This document shows, piece by piece, positions 17,013-23,767 of a stretch of 64,000 bases of DNA; the stretch's first letter is position 1; each line of letters opens with the position of its first letter. The notes under the pieces are model-generated. The model ran no database searches. It worked only from the letters and a program-made list of their open reading frames with translations, and was not told the DNA's origin. The translations under genes were made by a program, and so were the position numbers. This DNA comes from Streptomyces sp. YS415 (GTDB lineage Bacteria > Actinomycetota > Actinomycetes > Streptomycetales > Streptomycetaceae), in the NCBI RefSeq assembly GCF_023544665.1, contig NZ_JAMJFL010000029.1, positions 1-64,000 on the forward strand, read 5' to 3'.

Positions 17013-17339
17013 TCAGTCGGCGACGATGCGGACCGAGCCCGGCATGTACTCCCGCTGTCTGATCACCCGGTACCAGCCGACGGGCAGCGCGATCGCCGCG
17101 TGCTCCTCGTGCACCACCCGGCCACCCTGCGGGAGGTGTAGCAGCAGCGGACCGAACGGTCCGGGCTCACGCACCAACTCGCCCGGTCCCACGACCGCGT
17201 GGGCGTGCCCGGTGACCTCGCCGAGCGCCAGCACAAGCCGGCCGCGTGCGTCACGCCGCTCCCTGGGCGCGTGCGCCACGTGGTCCGGTACCGCGCTCTC
17301 CTCCACGGGCACGATCAGCACGTCTCCCTGCCGGTACAT
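17013..17339 (-). CDS. small conserved protein upstream of DUF6745 gene
   Basis: A 108-aa protein starting MYRQGDVLIVPV at an ATG with GAGGGGACAGCC upstream. It contains EVTGHAHAVVGPGEL and ends with YMPGSVRIVAD. The beta-rich pattern suggests a small barrel or cupin-like fold, but no catalytic motif is visible. It is first in the minus-strand unit with the DUF6745 gene, 49 bases after a predicted DNA-damage-type -10 element. The frame is open further upstream, through the promoter, so the earlier start is rejected. Confidence 0.75.
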   Translation of the reverse strand: MYRQGDVLIVPVEESAVPDHVAHAPRERRDARGRLVLALGEVTGHAHAVVGPGELVREPGPFGPLLLHLPQGGRVVHEEHAAIALPVGWYRVIRQREYMPGSVRIVAD

Positions 17340-17388
17340 GGCTGTCCCCTCACCGCCGGGTGCACCGCGCACCGGCCTTATGACTACG

Positions 17389-17411
17389 ACCGTAGAGGCC
17401 GCCACTGACAA
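17389..17411 (-). promoter_or_regulatory. PafBC/RecA-NDp-like promoter, minus-strand unit
   Basis: On the minus strand TTGTCAGTG (17411-17403), eight bases, then TACGGT (17394-17389) fits the published pattern for RecA-independent DNA-damage promoters of mycobacteria (TTGTCRGTG-N8-TAnnnT). Transcription would start about 40-45 bases before the small gene at 17339. Confidence 0.6.
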
Positions 17412-17453
17412 CGCCCCCGCCTCCGGCCCCCGAAGCGGGCCCTCCATGTGGCG

Positions 17454-17476
17454 CTGTCAGTGGCGGTTGGTAGAAC
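17454..17476 (+). promoter_or_regulatory. PafBC/RecA-NDp-like promoter, STM4015-4011 operon
   Basis: CTGTCAGTG (17454-17462), eight bases, then TAGAAC (17471-17476). The element mirrors the one on the opposite strand 44 bases away, including the same GCGG after TGTCAGTG. It differs from the mycobacterial pattern only at the first and last positions. The start codon of the operon is at 17523, about 46 bases downstream. Confidence 0.6.
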
Positions 17477-17522
17477 TGCGGCATCACGGACCGCACGTCT
17501 CTTTCGCCTCGGGAGCAGCCGC

Positions 17523-18482
17523 ATGACCATCGGTGACCACCTGCAAGAGCTGTATCGGCTGCCCGCGTACGCCTTCCCCGGTCCGGACGCCCCGACGGAC
17601 AAGCTGCCCGAGCCGGAGTCCGTCGCCTGGCGGATCGCCGCCGACGTGTACGACGCCGATGAGGAGTGGCCGGCGGCCTTCGCCCGTTTCTGCGAGGCCG
17701 TCGACACCACCCGGGTGCGTGCGCTGATCGTCGGCGCTTGGGGGGAGGCATACGACAGTGACTCCTCCGAGGTCATCACGGCGTTGCTCGCCGCCCGGGA
17801 CCGGCTGCCCGCGCTGCGCGCGCTGTTCCTGGGCGACCTGGTGATGGAGGAGTGCGAGATCTCCTGGATCAACCAGACCGACGTCACCCCGCTGCTGGCC
17901 GGCTTCCCCGGGCTGGAGGAGTTCGGGGTGCGCGGCGGTTCGGGTCTGGGGTTCGACGCGCTGCGCCATGAGCGGTTGCGCCGGCTGGTGGTGGAGAGCG
18001 GCGGTCTGCCCGCCCGGGTGGTGCGGGGGATCGGCGCGAGCGACCTGCCCGCCTTGGTCCACCTCGACCTGTGGCTGGGCACCCCCGACTACGGCGGCGA
18101 CAGCGAGGCCGCCGATCTGGAGCCGCTGCTGTCCGGCGCACGGCTGCCGAACCTGCGTCACCTGGCGCTGCGCAACAGCGAGATGCAGGACGCGGTGGCC
18201 GCGGCCGTCGCAGCCGCGCCTGTCGTGGCACGTCTCGAGGTGCTGGACCTGTCCATGGGCGTGTTGACCGACGAGGGCGCCGTTGCACTGCTGAGCGGGC
18301 AGCCGCTGTCCCACCTGAAGAAGCTGGACCTGCACCACCACTACCTCAGCCAGGCAGTCGAGGAGCGGGTGCGCCAGACGCTGGAGACGGCCGGCGTGGA
18401 GGTGGACCTCGACCGGGACGACGCGGAGGAGGACACCGAGGACGACGGCACGGTCTGGCGCTACGTCGCCGTGGGCGAGTGA
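17523..18482 (+). CDS. STM4015 family protein (leucine-rich-repeat-like)
   Basis: A 319-aa cytoplasmic protein that heads a five-gene operon. Repeated segments of the type LPNLRHLALRNSEM and LEVLDLSMGVLTDEGAVALL show leucine-rich-repeat character across about residues 90-285. An acidic stretch (DRDDAEEDTEDDG) comes near the end. LRR proteins usually provide a binding surface, but the partner is unknown. The family is named after a Salmonella locus with the same gene set. The ATG is chosen by similarity and position. The stop overlaps the next GTG. Confidence 0.85.
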   Translation: MTIGDHLQELYRLPAYAFPGPDAPTDKLPEPESVAWRIAADVYDADEEWPAAFARFCEAVDTTRVRALIVGAWGEAYDSDSSEVITALLAARDRLPALRALFLGDLVMEECEISWINQTDVTPLLAGFPGLEEFGVRGGSGLGFDALRHERLRRLVVESGGLPARVVRGIGASDLPALVHLDLWLGTPDYGGDSEAADLEPLLSGARLPNLRHLALRNSEMQDAVAAAVAAAPVVARLEVLDLSMGVLTDEGAVALLSGQPLSHLKKLDLHHHYLSQAVEERVRQTLETAGVEVDLDRDDAEEDTEDDGTVWRYVAVGE

Positions 18483-19687
18483 GCGGGGGCGGCGTGGATC
18501 CTGCGGACGGTGTGCGCTTCGCGGTGGTCGGAAACCCCGGCAACCGGCGGGTGTCGCTGTTCGCCGACGCGGTGCGCGCCTCCGGCCTGCCCGGTCCACG
18601 GGTGGTGCCGTGGGCGGACGTCCTCGGCGCGGGGGGAGCGGACTTCGCGCCCGAGGAGTACGTGCGGGTCGACTCTCCCGGTGAGGAGCCCGAGGTGGAC
18701 CGCATGCTGCGGGGCGCCCTCGAGCCCACCCGGGTAGAGGGTTCGGCGCGCTGGTACGCCGGGTTCACGGCCGCGTTGCGCGGACTGCGCGGTGGGGTCC
18801 GGCTGGACGATCCGGGCGAGCTGGCCGTGCTGTTCGACAAGCGCCGCTGCCACGCCGTACTGGACGCGGCGGGGGTACCCGTGCCCTTCTCTCCCACCTC
18901 TGGGCCGGACGGCGCGCCGGTGCGCGGCTGGGACGACGTACGGGCGCTGATGCGCGAGCACCGGATGTCACGGCTCTTCGTCAAGCCCGCCCATGGTTCG
19001 TCGGCGTCCGGGGTCCTCGCCGTGGAGGCGGGGGGCGGGCGGATCAGGGCGACGACCTCCGTCGAGCTGACCGCGGACGGCCGACTGCACAATTCCCTGA
19101 AGGTGCGCCGCTACGAGCGGGAACGGGACGTCGCGGCGGTCGTGGACGCCCTGGCGCCCGACGGGCTGCATCTGGAACGGTGGGTGCCCAAGGCATCGCA
19201 GGAGGGCCGGGCCGCGGATCTCCGGGTGGTCGTGGTGGGCGGGCGGGCGACCCACGCCGTCGTGCGCACCAGCCGTACGCCGTTGACCAACCTCCATCTG
19301 GGCGGCCGCCGCGGTGATCTTGACGCGGCCCGTGATGCCGTCACGGCGGCGGGCGGGAGCTGGTCCGAGGTCCTGGCGGTGTGCGAGCGGGCCGCCGCCT
19401 GCTTCCCGCGCACCTTGTGTGTCGGCGTGGACCTGCTGCCTGCCGTCGGCTGGCGCCGGTCGTTCGTGGGCGAGGTCAACGCCTTCGGCGACCTGCTGCC
19501 GGGTCTGACCGGCCTGCCGGGCAGTGGCGCCGAGGGGCTGGACACCTACGGCGCGCAGGTGGCGGCGGTCATGCGTGCCCGAGCCCGACCCCAGGGCACC
19601 TGGCTCGGCGCGCTGCGCCCCCCGGCCCGGCCGCTGTGCGACACCCCTGCCGCACCCGTACTCGTATCGAACAGGAACACCGCATGA
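18479..19687 (+). CDS. STM4014 family protein (ATP-grasp-like)
   Basis: About 402 residues. An N-terminal domain begins VRFAVVGNPGNRR, and the centre carries ATP-grasp-like features: a FDKRRCHAVLDAAGVPVP segment, the putative ATP lysine in LFVKPAHGSSASGV, and acidic/Asn metal-ligand candidates in GEVNAFGDLL. Ligase-type activity is therefore plausible but not established. The GTG at 18479 overlaps the previous stop; another GTG lies five codons on. The frame is open far upstream, but that part is antisense-like filler over STM4015. Confidence 0.82.
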   Translation: MSGGGVDPADGVRFAVVGNPGNRRVSLFADAVRASGLPGPRVVPWADVLGAGGADFAPEEYVRVDSPGEEPEVDRMLRGALEPTRVEGSARWYAGFTAALRGLRGGVRLDDPGELAVLFDKRRCHAVLDAAGVPVPFSPTSGPDGAPVRGWDDVRALMREHRMSRLFVKPAHGSSASGVLAVEAGGGRIRATTSVELTADGRLHNSLKVRRYERERDVAAVVDALAPDGLHLERWVPKASQEGRAADLRVVVVGGRATHAVVRTSRTPLTNLHLGGRRGDLDAARDAVTAAGGSWSEVLAVCERAAACFPRTLCVGVDLLPAVGWRRSFVGEVNAFGDLLPGLTGLPGSGAEGLDTYGAQVAAVMRARARPQGTWLGALRPPARPLCDTPAAPVLVSNRNTA

Positions 19688-20514
19688 CCGAGCCTGACAT
19701 GAACGACGTCGTCGGCGATCACGACATCCTCCTCGTCACCCTGGACACGCTGCGCCACGACGTGGCCGAGGAGCTGGCGGCAGCGGGTCGCATCCCGCAC
19801 CTGGCGAGCCGGCTGCCCGGCGGCCGCTGGGAGAAGCGGCACGCGCCGGGCAGTTTCACCTACGCCTCCCACCAGGCGATCTTCGCCGGTTTCCTGCCCA
19901 CTCCGGCCGCTCCAGGTCCCCACCCCCGGCTGTTCGCGGCGACGTTCGCGGGCAGTGAGACCACCGCGGACGGCACGTTCGTCTACGACACGCCCGACTT
20001 TGTCAGCGGGCTGGCGAAGGCCGGCTACCGCACGGCGTGCATCGGCGGCGTGGGGTTCTTCAACAAGCAGGGCCCGCTCGGCTCGGTGCTGCCTGGCCTG
20101 TTCCAGGAGTCCCACTGGGAGCCGGAGTTCGGCGTCACCTCGCCCCGGTCCTTCGAGAAGCAGGTCGACCGCGCCGAGCGGATCGTCGCCGGACTTCCCG
20201 CCGAGCAGCGGCTGTTCCTCTTCGTGAACGTGTCCGCGCTGCATCAGCCGAACTGGTTCCATCTGCCCGGCGCCACCCGCGAGGCGGGCGACAGCCGCGC
20301 CACCCACGCCGCGGCCCTGGAGTACGTCGACCGGCACATCGGCCGCCTCTTCGACGCCATGCGTTCCCGGCGGCGCTGCTTCGCGATTGTCTGCTCCGAC
20401 CACGGCACCGCCTACGGCGACGACGGCTACACCGGCCACCGCCTGGGGCACGAGTCCGTGTGGACCGTGCCCTACGCCCACTTCTTCCTCGACCCCGCCG
20501 AGGCCACCCGATGA
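19684..20514 (+). CDS. STM4013 family sulfatase-like hydrolase
   Basis: A 276-aa member of the alkaline phosphatase/sulfatase superfamily. The N-terminal metal-binding part is ILLVTLDTLRHD (about residues 15-26). GSFTYASHQAIFAG is the likely nucleophile region, and the C-terminal CSDHGTAYGDD...GHRLGHE carries the remaining metal ligands. The classical sulfatase C-x-P-x-R motif is absent, so a phosphoryl- or phosphono-hydrolase role is as likely as sulfatase. It overlaps its neighbours on both sides by four bases. Confidence 0.85.
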   Translation: MTEPDMNDVVGDHDILLVTLDTLRHDVAEELAAAGRIPHLASRLPGGRWEKRHAPGSFTYASHQAIFAGFLPTPAAPGPHPRLFAATFAGSETTADGTFVYDTPDFVSGLAKAGYRTACIGGVGFFNKQGPLGSVLPGLFQESHWEPEFGVTSPRSFEKQVDRAERIVAGLPAEQRLFLFVNVSALHQPNWFHLPGATREAGDSRATHAAALEYVDRHIGRLFDAMRSRRRCFAIVCSDHGTAYGDDGYTGHRLGHESVWTVPYAHFFLDPAEATR

Positions 20515-21878
20515 GCACCAGCCTGACGACCCCCGCCGCAACGACCGCCGCGGCCCCGTCGACGAGTCCGTACCAGCACTACGTGTACGCCTACCCGCAT
20601 AAGACCGCCTACCGTCCGCTGGACGACCGACCAGCGCTGAGCGACCTGTGGGCGACGGAGGACAAGAGCGCGCTCTCGCTCTACCTGCACATCCCGTTCT
20701 GCGAGGTGCGCTGCGGGTTCTGCAACCTCTTCACCCGCATCGGCGCCTCCGACGGCCTGACCGGCGCCTACCTGGACGCGCTGGAGCGGCAGGCCGGGGC
20801 GGTACGCGAGGCGCTCGGCGACGGCATCCGGTTCGCCACGGCGGCGTTCGGCGGCGGCACCCCCACCTTCCTCACCGCGCGCGAGCTGGAGCGGCTCTGC
20901 GACATCGCCGAGCACGGGATGGCCGCCGATCTGCTCGCCGTTCCGCTGTCGGTGGAGGCCTCGCCCGCCACGGCCACCGCCGACCGGCTCGCCGTCCTGG
21001 CGGAGCGCGGCACGACGCGGCTGAGCCTGGGCGTGCAGAGTTTCGTCGACTCCGAGGCGCGGGCTGCCGTACGCCCGCAGCGGCGCGCGGACGTCGAGGC
21101 CGCGCTCGGCCGTATCCGCGACACGGCCGTCCCGGTGCTGAACATCGACCTCATCTATGGCATCGACGGCCAGACCGAGCGGACCTGGCTGCGCTCGCTG
21201 GACGCGGCGCTCGCCTGGCGGCCCGAAGAGGTGTATCTCTACCCGCTCTACATCCGTCCCCTGACCGGCCTGAACCGCCACCGCCCGGACGCGGGCGGCC
21301 CCGACCCCGCGTGGGACGAGCAGCGGCTGCGCCTGTACCGCGCGGGCCGCGACCATCTGCTGGACCAGGGGTACGTCCAGCAGTCGATGCGGATGTTCCG
21401 CCGGGCCGACGCGCCGCCCCAGGGCGCGGACGACTACGCCTGCCAGACGGACGGCATGATCGGCCTCGGTTGCGGGGCCCGCTCGTACACGTCCGCGCTG
21501 CACTACTCGTTCGACTACGCCGTGGGCATGCACGAGATCCGCGGGATCATCGACGACTACGTCGCCACCACTGACTTCGGCCACGCAGCGGTGGGTTACC
21601 GCGTCGACCGCCCCGAGGCACGCCGCCGGCATCTGCTGCAGTCCCTCCTCCAGGCGGACGGCCTGGACACCGGCGACTACCGGGCCCGGTTCGGCGCCGA
21701 GCCCGGCGACGACTTCGGTGCCGAACTCGACGGCCTCGCCGCACAGGGCTGGCTGGAGGATCCCACCGCCACCCGCCTGCGACTGACCCCCGAGGGGCTC
21801 GCGCACTCCGACGCCGTCGGACCGCTGCTGTTCTCCTCCGCCGTGCGCGCCGCCATGGCCGCCTACAAGCGCAAGTGA
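20511..21878 (+). CDS. STM4012 family radical SAM protein (HemW-like)
   Basis: A 455-aa radical S-adenosylmethionine enzyme. The 4Fe-4S cysteines are C64, C68 and C71 in CEVRCGFC, preceded by LYLHIPF, which places it in the coproporphyrinogen-dehydrogenase-like (HemW-type) branch. GGGTPTFL, VEASP and LSLGVQSF are the usual downstream SAM-binding elements. About 55 residues with a low-complexity Ala/Thr stretch precede the core. The chosen ATG overlaps the STM4013 stop. The substrate is unknown; a haem role is not implied by the neighbours. Confidence 0.9.
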   Translation: MSTSLTTPAATTAAAPSTSPYQHYVYAYPHKTAYRPLDDRPALSDLWATEDKSALSLYLHIPFCEVRCGFCNLFTRIGASDGLTGAYLDALERQAGAVREALGDGIRFATAAFGGGTPTFLTARELERLCDIAEHGMAADLLAVPLSVEASPATATADRLAVLAERGTTRLSLGVQSFVDSEARAAVRPQRRADVEAALGRIRDTAVPVLNIDLIYGIDGQTERTWLRSLDAALAWRPEEVYLYPLYIRPLTGLNRHRPDAGGPDPAWDEQRLRLYRAGRDHLLDQGYVQQSMRMFRRADAPPQGADDYACQTDGMIGLGCGARSYTSALHYSFDYAVGMHEIRGIIDDYVATTDFGHAAVGYRVDRPEARRRHLLQSLLQADGLDTGDYRARFGAEPGDDFGAELDGLAAQGWLEDPTATRLRLTPEGLAHSDAVGPLLFSSAVRAAMAAYKRK

Positions 21879-21888
21879 GCGGCCCGTC

Positions 21889-22749
21889 ATGGATCTGACC
21901 GTCCTGTACCGGGGCCCGCTCGCCTCCTGCGACTACGACTGCCCCTACTGCCCGTTCGCCAAGCGGCGGGACTCCACCTCCCATCTCCGCGCCGACCGGG
22001 CCGCCCTGCACCGCTTCGCCGACTGGGCCACCCGGCAGACCGAGGACCGCCTCTCCCTGCTGTTCACCCCGTGGGGCGAGGGTCTGGTCCGCTCCTGGTA
22101 CCGCAACACCCTCGCCAACCTGTCCCACCTGCCGCACATCCGGCGCGTCGCGATCCAGACCAACCTGAGCTGCCGTACCGACTGGCTCGACACGGCCGAC
22201 CGCGACACGCTCGCCCTGTGGTGCACCTACCACCCGGGCCAGACGCCCTACGACCGGTTCCTCGCCAAGTGCCGCGACCTCGCCGAACGCGGAGTCCGCT
22301 ACAGCGTCGGCGTGGTCGGACTGCCCGACCACCTCCCGGCCGCCCGCCGTCTGCGCGACGACCTCCCCGACCACGTCTACCTGTGGATCAACGCGGCGGA
22401 AGGGCACACCTATCGGGACGCCGAGGCCGAGGAGTGGACCGCGCTGGACCCGCTGTTCCCCTACAGCCGCACCCCGCACACCAGCGCCGGACTGCCTTGC
22501 CGCACCGGCGAGTCCGTGATTTCCGTCGATGGCGAAGGCACCGTGCGCCGCTGCCACTTCGTCCGCGCCGAGCTCGGCAACCTGTACGACGGCACCTACC
22601 GCTCCGCCCTGCGCCCGCGCCCGTGTCCGCTGGCCGTGTGCGACTGCCACATCGGCTACGTGCACCTGGAGACTCTGCCGCTGTACGACGTCTTCGCAGG
22701 CGGCGTGCTGGAGAGAATCCCGGCGGCCGTGGCACGGAAGGGCAGGTAG
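21889..22749 (+). CDS. STM4011 family radical SAM protein
   Basis: A 286-aa radical SAM enzyme with CDYDCPYC (C14, C18, C21) very near the N-terminus. A second set of cysteines at the C-terminus (C204, C222, then C246, C251, C253 in CPLAVCDC) resembles the auxiliary-cluster (SPASM-like) arrangement of peptide-modifying radical SAM enzymes. It ends the five-gene operon, ten bases after STM4012. Two radical SAM enzymes of different branches next to each other suggest successive steps on one substrate. Confidence 0.9.
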   Translation: MDLTVLYRGPLASCDYDCPYCPFAKRRDSTSHLRADRAALHRFADWATRQTEDRLSLLFTPWGEGLVRSWYRNTLANLSHLPHIRRVAIQTNLSCRTDWLDTADRDTLALWCTYHPGQTPYDRFLAKCRDLAERGVRYSVGVVGLPDHLPAARRLRDDLPDHVYLWINAAEGHTYRDAEAEEWTALDPLFPYSRTPHTSAGLPCRTGESVISVDGEGTVRRCHFVRAELGNLYDGTYRSALRPRPCPLAVCDCHIGYVHLETLPLYDVFAGGVLERIPAAVARKGR

Positions 22750-22888
22750 GGCTCCGTACCGTCACCAGGATCGCCACCCGCGACGACCACAACACCCTTG
22801 CCCGCAGTTGGAACATGTGTGCCCTAGGCAGCCCGGGCGAACAATCCTGGCCATGCGGCACAGACACGCACAGGTAACCTTCGTTCCA

Positions 22889-23036
22889 TCACTGCGAGAT
22901 GCTGTACGCCAGTAAGAACGCCTGGTCGTACCAGGCGATGCCCAGGATGACAGTGCCGCCGCCGCTCGGGTTGTCCTGCTCAACCTCGAAGTACGTGGCC
23001 AGCCAGTCCCACGGCATGTGCTCCTCCGGCCACGAC
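22889..23036 (-). pseudogene. 3' fragment of an unidentified protein
   Basis: A 47-residue tail (PEEHMPWDWLATYFEVEQ ... YDQAFLLAYSISQ) with good protein character is joined in frame-like fashion to the broken transposase at about 23037. It does not belong to the transposase. I do not recognise the family. Confidence 0.4.
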
Positions 23037-23421
23037 CTGCAGGTTCGTCGAGTACCGGTAGTTCTGCTGGACGCGGCGATGGTGCGATCGCGGGTGGGCA
23101 CCAGGGTGCCATCGACGATATAGACGGGGTCCTTGCGCGGCCGACGCGTGAACGAGACGGCCAGCAGCGGTGCGAGAAGGTCCAAGACACGGTCGGCCGC
23201 GGACTTCAAGACTCCGAACAACGGCGCCACCTGCCGCACGGTGAGGTTCGTGCGCCAGTACGTCGCCATAGCAACACCCGGTCCTCAAGCGACAGCCGCC
23301 ACGGCCGGCCACGCTGAACGTCGCTGCCTCGGCGCCGTACCAGTGCCACCAGCCTGCCAAACTGAACCTCGGTCAGGCCCGGAAACGGCTCGATCCACTT
23401 CAGATCATCTGCTGAGATCAC
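23037..23421 (-). pseudogene. IS5-like transposase remnant (HTH_Tnp_4/DDE)
   Basis: From a GTG at 23421 the reading is VISADDLKWIEPFPGL, EVQFGRLVALVRRRG, the start of IS5-group transposases. A frameshift near 23270 moves the continuation (YWRTNLTVRQVAPLFGV, DPVYIVDGTLVPTRDR) to another frame, and a second shift precedes QNYRYSTNLQV. The first catalytic aspartate (VDGT) is present but the rest of the DDE domain is gone. The element is dead. Confidence 0.7.
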
Positions 23422-23636
23422 CCCACCCATGCCCGACGAACGCACCAACCGCCCCACCGGTTGCGGGACAACCTGTAGCTGGGCAATCCCCTTGTTCGGC
23501 GCTCGCCTTTCTCACGACACGGCCTCCCCGGTGGGGTGCCCAGGCAGTACGCAGCGATGAAGCTCCCGGCGGAAGGGGGCGGCGACCAACCAGCCGCCGA
23601 CTGGCGGGAGTTTCGCCGTGACCGCCCGCGAGCACC

Positions 23637-23666
23637 GGCTGCTGCCGGTGGACACCGGCAGCAGCC
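23637..23666. promoter_or_regulatory. perfect 14-bp inverted repeat in the leader of the 23768 gene
   Basis: GGCTGCTGCCGGTG (23637-23650) is followed after two bases by its exact complement (23653-23666). It lies 100 bases before the start of the secreted propeller gene. It could be an RNA hairpin that attenuates or stabilises the leader, a terminator, or an operator. No T-run follows. The rest of 23422-23767 shows no gene. Confidence 0.5.
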
Positions 23667-23767
23667 CACAACCCTCAGGAGCGGCACGGGACGGCTGTGC
23701 CGCTTGGGTGTCCGCGTCGGCGGGCAGGATGCCTTGCCATGTCCTTGGCAAGACGGAGGGGGAGATC

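Noticed and set aside
16147..17526. Plus-strand frames opposite the DUF6745 and small genes
   Set aside because: The minus-strand products have recognisable family features and ribosome sites; the plus frames have none.
20511..21878. Coproporphyrinogen oxidase or HemW assignment
   Set aside because: The radical SAM core is HemW-like, but context and N-terminus match the STM4012 family. No haem genes are adjacent.
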